Shown here: in pieces, positions 56,576-64,000 of the stretch
Layout of the letters: every line of letters begins with the position of its first letter
Numbering within the stretch: the first letter of the stretch is position 1
Origin: Sphingobium sp. YR768
Lineage (GTDB): Bacteria > Pseudomonadota > Alphaproteobacteria > Sphingomonadales > Sphingomonadaceae
Length of the DNA: 64,000 nt
NCBI RefSeq assembly: GCF_900111125.1
Contig: NZ_FOGE01000017.1
Location: 56,464 to 120,463, forward strand
Direction of reading: 5' to 3'
Notes under the pieces: generated by a model
What the model saw: the letters and a program-made list of their open reading frames with translations, nothing else
Databases searched by the model: none
Told to the model about the DNA's origin: nothing
Made by a program: the position numbers and the translations under genes

Positions 56576-56983
56576 TTGACGGGTCTCAACAGCAACAAAT
56601 TCCTGAAAGCGGGCATCGCTTCCATCGCGCTGTTCGCTGCTTATCCCGCGCTTGCACAGGACGCTGCTGCCCCTGCGGCACCGGCCGCGCCCGCAGCGCC
56701 GGCCGCCGGCGCCAGCAACTTCAGCGATGCCGACATCAAGCAGTTCGCTGCGGCTGCCGTGGAAGTGACAAAGATTCAGCAGGATGCGTCCATTGCTGAC
56801 GCGGAGAAGCAGCCCAAGATGGTTGCCGCGCTTCAGGCATCGGGCATTCCGCCTGAAAAGTTCAATCAGATCGGTCAGGCCGCTGCCGCCGATCCGGCCC
56901 TCCAGCAGCGCATCCAGGCCGCCGCGCCGCCGGCGCCCGCAACACCGGCCGCGCCCGCTGCCCCGGGCCAGCCGCCGCAATAA
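56576..56983 (+). CDS. DUF4168-like secreted protein
   Basis: 135 residues from the likely TTG start 56576, which has AGGAGA 7 nt upstream. Signal peptide to about residue 28 (IASIALFAAYPALAQ). An Ala/Pro-rich low-complexity stretch is followed by the domain FSDADIKQFAAAAVEVTKIQ and PPEKFNQIGQAAAADPALQQRI, the DUF4168 pattern, then an Ala/Pro-rich tail. Function unknown; predicted periplasmic. Confidence 0.82.
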   Translation: MTGLNSNKFLKAGIASIALFAAYPALAQDAAAPAAPAAPAAPAAGASNFSDADIKQFAAAAVEVTKIQQDASIADAEKQPKMVAALQASGIPPEKFNQIGQAAAADPALQQRIQAAAPPAPATPAAPAAPGQPPQ

Positions 56984-56993
56984 GACGCGACAG

Positions 56994-57022
56994 AAGGGGT
57001 GGTCACCGATCACCCCTTTTTT
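56994..57022 (+). terminator. terminator after the DUF4168 gene
   Basis: AAGGGGTG and CACCCCTT around a 9-nt loop, followed by TTTTTTG on the plus strand; 11 nt past the stop. Confidence 0.88.
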
Positions 57023-57133
57023 GTTGCCCATGGACGATAGTCCACCGGGCACGCATCATCCCCCTGATGGTTCCCGGCAAAAGCAAAAATATCGGGGGTT
57101 CCCGACAGCGTACCGGCTGACTATCCCGGCCTG

Positions 57134-58945
57134 ATGCAGGAACAGGCACTTTCCATTGCGCTGATCGGCATATTGGGGATTGGCGCACAATGGATCGCCT
57201 GGCGGACCGGATGGCCCGCCATTGCCCTGATGCTGGCAGCGGGGGTCCTTGGCGGCCCCGTCCTTCACCTTATCAATCCCGAACATGTGTTCGGCGACCT
57301 GCTGGAGCCGATGGTGTCGGTCGCGGTCGCGCTGATCCTGTTCGAAGGCGGCCTCAGCCTCAATTTCCGCGAATTGCGCAAGACCGACGGCGCGGTGACG
57401 CGCCTCGTTTTGCTGGGTTCGCCCATAGGCTGGGTGCTGGGATCGCTCGCCTGCTATTATGTGGCCGGTCTCGTTTGGCCGGTCGCCATCCTGTTCGCGG
57501 GCATATTGGTCGTCACCGGGCCGACCGTGGTGCTGCCGCTGCTGCGCCAGTCCAATGTCGCTGCCCGCCCGCGCGCGATCCTGAAATGGGAAGCGATCGT
57601 CAACGATCCGACCGGCGCGCTGCTGGGCGTCGTCACCTATGAATATCTGCGCCGGTCGGGGGAGGGGAGCAGCCTTGCCGCCGTCATCGTCTCGCTGATC
57701 GCCGCCGCGATCGTCGCCGGGCTGATCGGCTGGATCGCCGCGCGCGCCATCGGCTGGCTCTTTCCGCGCGGCCATGTGCCCGAATATCTGAAGGCTCCGG
57801 TCCTGCTGGTCGCGGTGATCAGCGTCTTCGTCCTGTCCAACGTCATCCAACAGGAAACCGGGCTGCTGGCGGTCACGGTGATGGGCGTGGCGCTGGCCAA
57901 TATGCGCCTCGATTCCCTGCGCGACATTCAGCCGTTTAAGGAAAATGTCACCGTCCTGCTTATCTCCGGCGTGTTCGTCATCCTCTCTGCCTCGCTGGAC
58001 CTCAGCGTGCTGCGTCAGTTCGAATGGCGCTTCCTCGCCTTCCTCTTCGCCTTGCTCTTCCTGGTGCGGCCGATCACCGTGCTCCTGAGCCTCGCCTTCT
58101 CGCCCGTGCCCTGGAACGAACGACTGCTGGTCGCCTGGATCGCGCCGCGCGGTATCGTCGCGGTCGCCATTTCCGGCCTGTTCGCGCTGCGGCTCGATCG
58201 CCTCGGCTATGGCGACGGCTCGATCCTCGTTACCTTGTCCTTCGCCGTGGTGGTGGCGACAATCCTGTTCCACGGCTTTTCGATCAAGCCGGTCGCGCGC
58301 CTGCTCAAAGTTACCGGCGCGCAGGAAAAGGGCCTGCTGCTCGTCGGCGCCACCCCCTTCAGCCTCGGCCTTGCGTCACAGCTTCGCGCGCTGGACGTCC
58401 CGGTGATGATCGCCGACAATAGCTGGCAGCGGCTCGCGCCCGCTCGGCATCAGGGCATTCCCACCTATCATGGCGAGATATTGTCCGAAGCGACCGAGGA
58501 AAAGCTCGACCTCGCTCAATTTCAGGTGATGGCCGCCACCACCGATAACGAAGCCTATAATGCGCTGGTCTGCAACGAGTTCGCGCCGGAAATCGGCCGC
58601 GACAACGTGCATCAGCTCGGCGACGCCAGCGATGATGAAGATCCGCGTGCCCTGCCTGAATCCCTGCGTGGCCGCGCGCTCTTCTCCTCCGGTCATGGCG
58701 TGGAGGACATCATGCAGCGCGAAGAGCAGGGCTGGACTTTCCGCAAGACGCGGATCAGCGAGCAGTTCGATTATGAGGCCGCCCGCGCCTCCCTGCCCGA
58801 AGGCGGCGACATGCTTCTGCTGCTCCGCAAAAACGGCGCGCTGCGTTTCTTCACCCATGCGTCGCGCCCGACGCCCCAGACCGGCGACACGATCCTGTCC
58901 TATGTGCCGCCCACTCACAAACGGCCGAAAGGAGAGGAAGAATGA
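57134..58945 (+). CDS. CPA1-family Na+(K+)/H+ antiporter with TrkA-like C-terminal domain
   Basis: 603 residues. About 12 membrane helices to residue 395, including LILFEGGLSLNFRELR, TGPTVVLPLL and VNDPTGALLGVV (about 155-166; the Asn-Asp pair is the ion site), and WIAPRGIVAVAISGLFAL. The cytosolic tail has a TrkA_N-like Rossmann part (LLLVGATPFSLGLASQL). Exchanges cations for protons. The next start (ATGA) is coupled. Confidence 0.92.
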   Translation: MQEQALSIALIGILGIGAQWIAWRTGWPAIALMLAAGVLGGPVLHLINPEHVFGDLLEPMVSVAVALILFEGGLSLNFRELRKTDGAVTRLVLLGSPIGWVLGSLACYYVAGLVWPVAILFAGILVVTGPTVVLPLLRQSNVAARPRAILKWEAIVNDPTGALLGVVTYEYLRRSGEGSSLAAVIVSLIAAAIVAGLIGWIAARAIGWLFPRGHVPEYLKAPVLLVAVISVFVLSNVIQQETGLLAVTVMGVALANMRLDSLRDIQPFKENVTVLLISGVFVILSASLDLSVLRQFEWRFLAFLFALLFLVRPITVLLSLAFSPVPWNERLLVAWIAPRGIVAVAISGLFALRLDRLGYGDGSILVTLSFAVVVATILFHGFSIKPVARLLKVTGAQEKGLLLVGATPFSLGLASQLRALDVPVMIADNSWQRLAPARHQGIPTYHGEILSEATEEKLDLAQFQVMAATTDNEAYNALVCNEFAPEIGRDNVHQLGDASDDEDPRALPESLRGRALFSSGHGVEDIMQREEQGWTFRKTRISEQFDYEAARASLPEGGDMLLLLRKNGALRFFTHASRPTPQTGDTILSYVPPTHKRPKGEEE

Positions 58946-59541
58946 CAAGAGCAACCCCGGCCCTGCTGCTGCTTGGCGCTCTGGCCGCCTGTCAGCCGCC
59001 GGCGGAAAAGGAGGGCGCCAATGTCGCGGACAATGGCGCCAATGCGATGGGGGCCAACGCAGCCGATAACGCAGCCGAACCGCAACGCTCCATCCTGCGC
59101 CCCGAAGTGATCGATCAGGTCGAGGAACCGAGGGCCGAGCCGGCTGATGCGGTGATCGGCTTCGGCGCGTCGCCGATGGCGCTGGATGACACGGCGAAGG
59201 CCGCGATCGACGCTGTGCTGGCCAGTCCGGCCGCCAGGGAAGGGGGCGCCATCACTTTGCGCGGTCATAGCGATTCCCGCGGCAATGACGGCGACAACAA
59301 GGTCGCCTCCCGCATCCGCGCCGAAAAGGTGCGCGACTATCTGGTCGAAAAGGGCGTGCCGAAGGATCGCATCACGCTGGTCGCACTCGGCGAAGCCCGC
59401 CCCGTCGCCCCCAATGCGAAGGAGGATGGCAGCGACGATCCCGAAGGCCGGGCCAGGAACCGCCGGGTCGACCTGCATGTCGCGCTGCCCGTCATCATGG
59501 TGCCGCCGCCGGTCCAGTCTAATCCTGCGGAGAAGCCATAG
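58942..59541 (+). CDS. OmpA-family lipoprotein
   Basis: 199 residues. Lipobox LGALAAC (Cys17). A spacer rich in Asn/Ala (GANAMGANAADNAAEP) is followed by an OmpA-like peptidoglycan-binding domain: ALDDTAKAAIDAVLA, ITLRGHSDSRGNDGDNKVAS (about 105-124) and GRARNRRVDLHV near the end. Would tether the outer membrane to peptidoglycan. Overlaps the antiporter stop. Confidence 0.9.
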   Translation: MTRATPALLLLGALAACQPPAEKEGANVADNGANAMGANAADNAAEPQRSILRPEVIDQVEEPRAEPADAVIGFGASPMALDDTAKAAIDAVLASPAAREGGAITLRGHSDSRGNDGDNKVASRIRAEKVRDYLVEKGVPKDRITLVALGEARPVAPNAKEDGSDDPEGRARNRRVDLHVALPVIMVPPPVQSNPAEKP

Positions 59542-59587
59542 CCTTCGCGGTTTTGCTGGCCTAGGTCGACCTGACTTCATATTGGAT

Positions 59588-59657
59588 CGTCATTGCGAGC
59601 GTAGCGAAGCAATCCAATGGAGCGCCTATGGATTGCTTCGCTACGCTCGCAATGACG
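59588..59657. repeat. perfect 29-bp inverted repeat (CGTCATTGCGAGCG type)
   Basis: CGTCATTGCGAGCGTAGCGA (first 20 of 29 nt, 59588-59616) is exactly inverted at 59629-59657 around a 12-nt loop. Repeats with this sequence occur between genes in many alpha- and other proteobacteria. Located between the OmpA lipoprotein gene and bioA; it could act as a terminator. Confidence 0.9.
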
Positions 59658-59698
59658 GGGCGGGTCAAGCCAGCCTCATCTCACTCTAAAGGCGCAGC

Positions 59699-60988
59699 AT
59701 GACCTCAACTGTCTGGCACCCCTTCACCCAGCATGGCCTGAACGAGCCGATCCCTCACGTCGCCCGCGCGGAGGGTGCTGTGCTGCACCTCGCCGATGGC
59801 ACGACGCTGATCGATGGCATTTCCAGCTGGTGGGTGACGACCCATGGCCATTGCGAACCGCGCATCGCCGCCGCCATCGCGCATCAGGCAACACAACTCG
59901 ACCAGTTGATCTTCGCCGCCTACACCCATGAACCGGCCGAAGTGGTGGCGCGCGGCCTGATCGATCTTGCCCCCCGCTTCGATAGCCAGCCAAGCCTCGC
60001 CCATGTCTTCTATTCCGACAGCGGATCGACCGCAGTGGAAGTCGCGCTGAAGATGGCGCTGGGCTATTGGCACAATCTGTCGCTCGATGGGCTGGCGGAG
60101 GCGCGCAGCCGCATCCTCGTGCTGGAGCACAGCTATCATGGCGACACGATCGGCGCGATGTCGATCGGCGAGCGCGGCGTCTATAATGCCGCCTGGACGC
60201 CTTTGCTGTTCGATGTCGGCACCATCCCCTTTCCCGCGCCCGGCGCAGAACAGGCTTGTCTCGACGCGCTGGAGGCCGCCTGCGCGCAAAAGCCTGCCGC
60301 TTTCATTGTCGAACCATTGATCCTGGGGGCAGGAGGGATGCTGCTCTATCCCGCCGCTATCCTACGCGAAATGGCCGCCATCTGCCGCAAACATGGCGTC
60401 CTCTTCATCGCCGACGAAGTGATGACCGGCTGGGGCCGCACCGGCACGCTTTTCGCCTGCGAACAGGCGGGCGTGGTGCCGGATATCATGGCCGTGGCGA
60501 AGGGGATCACCGGCGGCGCGATTCCGCTCGCCGCCACGCTCGCCACCGCGCCGATCTTCGACGCGCATGTTTCCACTGATCGCGCGCGCCTTTTCTACCA
60601 TTCGTCCAGCTACACCGCCAACGCCATCGCCTGCGCCGCCGCCGCCGCCAATCTCGCCATCTGGCGCGAAGAGGATGTGCTGGGCCGCATCGCCACGCTG
60701 GCCGGCGGCATCGCGACTCGCCTGGCAAAACTGGCCGCGCATCCCGCCTTCGCCAACTCGCGCCAGTTGGGCACGGTCGCCGCGATCGACCTGATGGCGC
60801 CGGACGCCGGCTATCTCTCCGACCTTGCGCCGCGTCTGCGCGCCTTCTTCCTGGAACGCGGCCTCTTGCTAAGGCCGCTTGGCAACACCATTTATCTGAT
60901 GCCGCCCTATTGTCTCGACGCCGATCAGCTCGATTCCGTCTTTGCGGCCCTCCATGCGGCAGGCGATATGTTCGGCGCGCATCCCTGA
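59699..60988 (+). CDS. bioA: adenosylmethionine-8-amino-7-oxononanoate aminotransferase
   Basis: 429 residues, class III aminotransferase. WHPFTQ and ISSWWVTTHGH near the start are specific to BioA, YSDSGSTAVEVALKMA binds PLP phosphate, and IADEVMTGWGRTGTLFA precedes the PLP lysine K268 in VAKGITGGAIPL. Uses SAM as amino donor to make 7,8-diaminopelargonic acid. Separated from bioFD by about 5.5 kb. Confidence 0.96.
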   Translation: MTSTVWHPFTQHGLNEPIPHVARAEGAVLHLADGTTLIDGISSWWVTTHGHCEPRIAAAIAHQATQLDQLIFAAYTHEPAEVVARGLIDLAPRFDSQPSLAHVFYSDSGSTAVEVALKMALGYWHNLSLDGLAEARSRILVLEHSYHGDTIGAMSIGERGVYNAAWTPLLFDVGTIPFPAPGAEQACLDALEAACAQKPAAFIVEPLILGAGGMLLYPAAILREMAAICRKHGVLFIADEVMTGWGRTGTLFACEQAGVVPDIMAVAKGITGGAIPLAATLATAPIFDAHVSTDRARLFYHSSSYTANAIACAAAAANLAIWREEDVLGRIATLAGGIATRLAKLAAHPAFANSRQLGTVAAIDLMAPDAGYLSDLAPRLRAFFLERGLLLRPLGNTIYLMPPYCLDADQLDSVFAALHAAGDMFGAHP

Positions 60989-61045
60989 CTTTCATTTTGT
61001 TGATTTTGGCGCTATGGCGGCGCGATTTTTCGAATTCGGGATATT

Positions 61046-61264
61046 ATGGCTAAAGAAGAACTGCTTGAAATGCGCGGACAGGTTGTGGAGCTTCTCCCCA
61101 ACGCCATGTTCCGCGTGCGGCTGGAAAATGATCACGAAATTCTCGGCCACACGGCCGGCAAGATGCGCAAGAACCGCATCCGCGTGCTCGTGGGCGACGA
61201 AGTTCTCGTCGAACTCACCCCTTACGACCTGACCAAGGGTCGGATCACCTACCGCTTCAAATAA
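61046..61264 (+). CDS. infA: translation initiation factor IF-1
   Basis: 72 residues, the normal length, one OB fold: [20 protein letters not shown], then [20 protein letters not shown] and [13 protein letters not shown]. Essential for initiation. First gene of infA-maf-rng-yacG, the order seen across alphaproteobacteria. Confidence 0.98.
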   Translation: MAKEELLEMRGQVVELLPNAMFRVRLENDHEILGHTAGKMRKNRIRVLVGDEVLVELTPYDLTKGRITYRFK

Positions 61265-61276
61265 GCCGCAACAGTG

Positions 61277-61849
61277 ATGCGGCTCATTCTTGCTTCGGCT
61301 TCCCCCAGACGGCGTGACCTTCTGGGCCAGATCGGTGTCGTCCCCGATGCGGTCGATCCTGCGGACATTGACGAAACCCCGTTAAAGGCCGAACGGCCTG
61401 CCGCCTATGCGGCGCGGGTGGCGGCGGACAAGGGCGCGCTGGTGGCCGCACGCCATCCGGGCGCTTTGATCCTGTCGGGCGATACGGTGGTCGCCGTCGG
61501 GCGACGCATATTGCCCAAGGCGGAGAGCGAGGCGGAGGCGCGCGCCTGCCTCACCCTGCTGTCGGGTCGGCGGCATCGCGTGTTCAGTGCGATCACCCTG
61601 ATCGACGCAGAAGGTCGGGCGCGCCATCGTCTTTCCGACAATAGCGTCATCTTCAAACGGCTGGAGCAGGCGGAGATCGACGCCTATATTGCCAGCGACG
61701 AATGGCGCGGCAAGGCGGGCGGCTATGCCATTCAGGGCCGCGCCGCCGGCCTTATTCGCACGATACAGGGCAGCCACAGCGCGATCATGGGCCTGCCGCT
61801 TTACGAAACCCGCACGCTGCTGAAGGCGGCGGGCTACCCGATCGATTAG
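61277..61849 (+). CDS. maf: Maf-like nucleoside triphosphate pyrophosphatase
   Basis: 190 residues. LILASASPRRRDLLGQIG at the start, ADIDETPL, the catalytic LSGDTVVAVG (about 71-80), and the KAGGYAIQGRAAGLI block (about 152-166). Hydrolyses non-canonical nucleotides such as dTTP/UTP analogues. ATG 61277 preferred over the GTG one codon before. Confidence 0.95.
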   Translation: MRLILASASPRRRDLLGQIGVVPDAVDPADIDETPLKAERPAAYAARVAADKGALVAARHPGALILSGDTVVAVGRRILPKAESEAEARACLTLLSGRRHRVFSAITLIDAEGRARHRLSDNSVIFKRLEQAEIDAYIASDEWRGKAGGYAIQGRAAGLIRTIQGSHSAIMGLPLYETRTLLKAAGYPID

Positions 61850-61857
61850 GAACGCAC

Positions 61858-62847
61858 ATGGCCGAATGGCTCTATGAAGAAGGTATTGGCGAGGCGCGCG
61901 CCGCGCTGATCGAGAAGGGCAAGCTGGTCGAAGCCCTGATCGAACGCGATGGCGACGCCGTTCGTACCGGCGCGGTGGCGCAGGGGCGTCTGGTCGCCAC
62001 CATCATCCCCAAGAAGCGCGGCATCGTACGCCTGACCTCGGGTGAGGAAGTGCTGCTGGAGCCGATCCCGCCCCGGCTGGCCGAAGGGGCCAATGTGCTG
62101 GTCGAGATCATCCGCGAAGCGATTGCCGAGGAAGGCCGTCCCAAGCGCGCCAAGGGCCGCATGCCCCAGCCCGGATCGAAGCCCCATGCCGGTCCCAGCC
62201 TGCTCCAGCGCATCCGCGCCACCGGCACGCCCGTCATTCCTTGCCCCGCGCATGAGGAAGACCGGCTGGAAGCCCATGGCTGGAGCGAATTGATGGAAGA
62301 GGCGATCAGTGGCGAGGTCGGCGCCGAAGACGCCGCGCTGCGCCTGTACCTGACGCCTGCCATGCTGCTGATCGACGTAGACGGATCTCTGCCGCCCGCG
62401 CAGCTTGGCCCCAAGGGCGCGAAGCTGGCGGCGCAGGCTGTCCGCCGCATGGGCATGAGCGGCTCGATCGGCATCGATCTGCCGACCATGAACAACAAGG
62501 ACGAGCGGATGGTCGCCGCCGCGCAGATCGACAAATATCTGCCGCTCCCCTTCGAGCGCACTGCGGTCAACGGCTTCGGCTTCCTCCAGATCATCCGTCG
62601 CCGCGAACGCGCCAACCTGATGGAGCTTCTGCGTGAAGATCCGGTGCTGACCGCCACGATGGCGCTGCTGCGCCGTGCCGAACGCCATGGCCAGGGCGGC
62701 GCGGCCACCGTCACCGCCGCGCCCGCGATCATCGACCTGCTGCATAAGCGGGCCGACTGGATCGAATTGCTGGCCAAGCGTCGCGGTGGCGCGGTCACTC
62801 TGAAGGCGGATGCAGCGCTGTCGCTGGCGGGCGGCCATGTCGCCTAA
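61858..62847 (+). CDS. short ribonuclease E/G-like protein
   Basis: 329 residues. An S1-like start (about 30-95, RLVATIIPKKRGIVRLTSG) and the nuclease core with LLIDVDGSLPPAQ (about 172-184) and GIDLPTMNNKDERM (about 202-215), whose aspartates match the Mg-binding pair of RNase E (D303, D346). The C-terminal zinc-link cysteines and scaffold are absent, so it is shorter than RNase G (about 490). Endonuclease activity is likely but unproven. Between maf and yacG. Confidence 0.85.
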   Translation: MAEWLYEEGIGEARAALIEKGKLVEALIERDGDAVRTGAVAQGRLVATIIPKKRGIVRLTSGEEVLLEPIPPRLAEGANVLVEIIREAIAEEGRPKRAKGRMPQPGSKPHAGPSLLQRIRATGTPVIPCPAHEEDRLEAHGWSELMEEAISGEVGAEDAALRLYLTPAMLLIDVDGSLPPAQLGPKGAKLAAQAVRRMGMSGSIGIDLPTMNNKDERMVAAAQIDKYLPLPFERTAVNGFGFLQIIRRRERANLMELLREDPVLTATMALLRRAERHGQGGAATVTAAPAIIDLLHKRADWIELLAKRRGGAVTLKADAALSLAGGHVA

Positions 62848-63043
62848 AGCCGCGCCCAAGTCGGGCGGCTGCCCGGTGTGCGACCAGCCGGCGGAAGCCA
62901 CGACACGCCCCTTTTGCAGCCCCGCCTGCCGCGATCGCGACCTGCTGCAATGGTTGGGCGAAGGCTATCGCGTGCCCGGTTCGCCGGCCGAAGAAACCGC
63001 GCAAAAAAATGGCAATTATGGGCTGGACAGCGAACTGGATTGA
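62837..63043 (+). CDS. yacG: DNA gyrase inhibitor YacG
   Basis: 68 residues with the zinc site CPVC (about 12-15) and CSPAC (about 27-31). DLLQWLGEGYRVPG follows as in the family. YacG binds GyrB and blocks its DNA binding. Overlaps the previous gene by 11 bp. Confidence 0.95.
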   Translation: MSPKAAPKSGGCPVCDQPAEATTRPFCSPACRDRDLLQWLGEGYRVPGSPAEETAQKNGNYGLDSELD

Positions 63044-63093
63044 CGCCTATAGGCACGCCTCCATCCGGCGGAGACCTCCGCTAGGAACCCGAT

Positions 63094-63169
63094 GCCCGGG
63101 TAGCTCAGTTGGTAGAGCATGCGATTGAAAATCGCAGTGTCGGCGGTTCGAATCCGTCCCCGGGCACCA
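63094..63169 (+). tRNA. tRNA-Phe (GAA)
   Basis: 76 nt with CCA encoded. Acceptor stem GCCCGGG/CCCGGGC, D arm GCTC...GAGC, anticodon stem TGCGA/TCGCA with loop TTGAAAA (GAA), variable GTGTC, T arm GGCGG-TTCGAAT-CCGTC. It is followed at once by a recombinase gene stub, so its 3' end is the likely integration site. Confidence 0.98.
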
Positions 63170-63331
63170 CATATCCCTTCGCCAACATTCGCTGACGGGT
63201 TTACAAAGCTAAGAAATCAGCCATATTCAGCCTCGGTTCCTTCGCTGGCTTTCGCCGTCCTTCACTGACAGCCGGAGATTTTGGGGGCCAGATTGGGGCC
63301 CATTTTCTGCGTGGCCCCAGGCGACATAGAA

Positions 63332-63514
63332 ATGGCCCCCACGATGGCGTTGACCGACACAGCGATCAAAAATGCCAAGCCCAAGGATAAGCCCTATAAA
63401 ATGGGCGATGCCGGTGGGCTTTTTTTGTTGGTCCAGCCGAGTGGCGGAAAGCTGTGGCGGCTCAAGTACCGGGTCGATGGGAAGGAAAAGAAGCTAGAGC
63501 ATAATCCGATCTGA
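63332..63514 (+). pseudogene. N-terminal stub of a tyrosine-recombinase integrase (DUF4102)
   Basis: About 55 integrase codons remain: ALTDTAIKNAKPKDKPYKMG, GGLFLLVQPSGGKLWRLKYR and DGKEKKL, the arm-binding domain of P4-type integrases. After KKL the frame continues a few codons into inserted DNA and stops at 63512-63514. The catalytic domain is absent here and may lie beyond the insertion. It sits 163 nt past tRNA-Phe, the usual place for such an integrase. Confidence 0.9.
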
Positions 63515-64000
63515 CGGAATCGCAGGGATTCCCTTGAGCCAGGAAATCTGATTCAACATAGCAGCTGGACGAGGAGGCCGGCCTGGCATGACAAAGTCGA
63601 TCTCGGAGGATTTACGTTTTCGGGTGATCGCGGCGGTTGATGGCGGGCTATCCCGGCGCGCGGCAGCCGAGCGTTTCGGCGTTGCGGCAGCAAGCGCCGT
63701 CCGCTGGGTTCGCGAATGGCGGGAGACCGGCTTGACGCGGGCAAAACCTCAGGGCGGCGACATGCGGTCGCGCAGGATCGAAGCCTATCGCGATGTCATT
63801 CTTGGCGCGGTTGAGGAGCAGGTGGACATCACGTTGGTCGAACTGGCCGAGATGCTTCGATCAGAGCATGGCGCGGTCTTCGCGCCGAGCACCATCTGGC
63901 GTTTTCTCGACCGTCATTCCATGACCGTCAAAAAAAACGGCACACGCCAGCGAGCAGGAACGGCCCGACGTTCTCGCGCGGCGACGCGCATGGTTCAAGG
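63497..64000 (+). mobile_element. IS630-family insertion sequence, left part
   Basis: Starts next to a TA dinucleotide (63495-63496) where the integrase reading frame breaks; IS630 elements insert at TA. It carries a transposase gene from 63588. The right end is outside the window. The exact left boundary is inferred from the loss of integrase similarity. Confidence 0.85.
63588..64000 (+). CDS. IS630-family transposase, 5' part, with a probable frameshift
   Basis: The first 111 codons give a helix-turn-helix protein (SEDLRFRVIAAVDGGLSRRA, RFGVAAASAVRWVREW) and SEHGAVFAPSTIWRFLDRHS, typical of IS630 N-termini. At eight A residues (63930-63937) the original frame leads into basic low-quality sequence. 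The +1 frame continues as KKTAHASEQERPDVLARRRA, the expected family sequence before the DDE domain. The gene is thus either two-frame by slippage or mutated. It is cut by the window end. Confidence 0.85.
   Translation, partial: MTKSISEDLRFRVIAAVDGGLSRRAAAERFGVAAASAVRWVREWRETGLTRAKPQGGDMRSRRIEAYRDVILGAVEEQVDITLVELAEMLRSEHGAVFAPSTIWRFLDRHSMTVKKNGTRQRAGTARRSRAATRMVQ

Noticed and set aside
56655..56710. Short tandem repeat of Ala/Pro codons
   Set aside because: Low-complexity periplasmic linker of the DUF4168 protein, common in secreted alphaproteobacterial proteins.

Overview
The window looks like a chromosomal segment of an alphaproteobacterium of the family Sphingomonadaceae, most like Sphingobium. 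The signs are high GC with strongly GC-biased third codon positions, a SciP/DUF1153 regulator, COQ9 and SdhAF4-type (DUF1674) proteins, UrcA and DUF2490 proteins, an H+-pumping pyrophosphatase of K+-independent type, and the infA-maf-rng-yacG-tRNA-Phe order. The genus is an inference from memory of protein families, not from a search. Almost all of the window is core chromosome; the accessory content is a toxin-antitoxin pair, an MmeI-like restriction-modification enzyme, several dispersed palindromic repeats, and the start of an integrated element at the right end.

Left part (1-24 kb). hemC-hemD and a mitofilin-like gene run leftward from a divergent promoter shared with tsaD-gpsA and a polysaccharide flippase gene. 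Then come a PfkB sugar/nucleoside kinase, an EI24/CysZ-like membrane protein overlapping a lipoprotein gene that carries a palindromic repeat in its reading frame, queG, an ABC-2 exporter pair with a Tat-exported MsrB, and a leftward membrane glycosylation cluster (FAD oxidoreductase, GtrA, polytopic glycosyltransferase-like protein). From 26 kb back to 17.7 kb the leftward series htpX, small membrane protein, rsmB, PAS protein, rpe, heparinase-like protein and purH looks like one long transcription block. A ParE/RHH toxin-antitoxin pair with its own promoter and a symmetric operator is inserted before purH.

Middle part (25-49 kb). It holds sdhAF4, galU, ssb, feoAB, coq9, a DMT-family exporter divergent from an Old Yellow Enzyme gene (with a palindrome between them), tonB divergent from an EF-hand protein, DUF445, an RND efflux pump with its adaptor, two convergent GlsB/YeaQ membrane proteins, sciP, mnmA, hppA, a GAF-GGEEF diguanylate cyclase and a DUF2490 protein.

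Right part (49-64 kb). A single-chain MmeI-like enzyme is followed by bioF-bioD, an M13 metallopeptidase, a DUF4168 protein, a CPA1 antiporter with a TrkA-like tail, an OmpA lipoprotein, bioA, infA-maf-rng-yacG and tRNA-Phe. Just after the tRNA lies the N-terminal stub of a tyrosine recombinase interrupted by an IS630-type element that runs off the window. This probably marks the edge of a genomic island. No CRISPR array or rRNA gene was seen.
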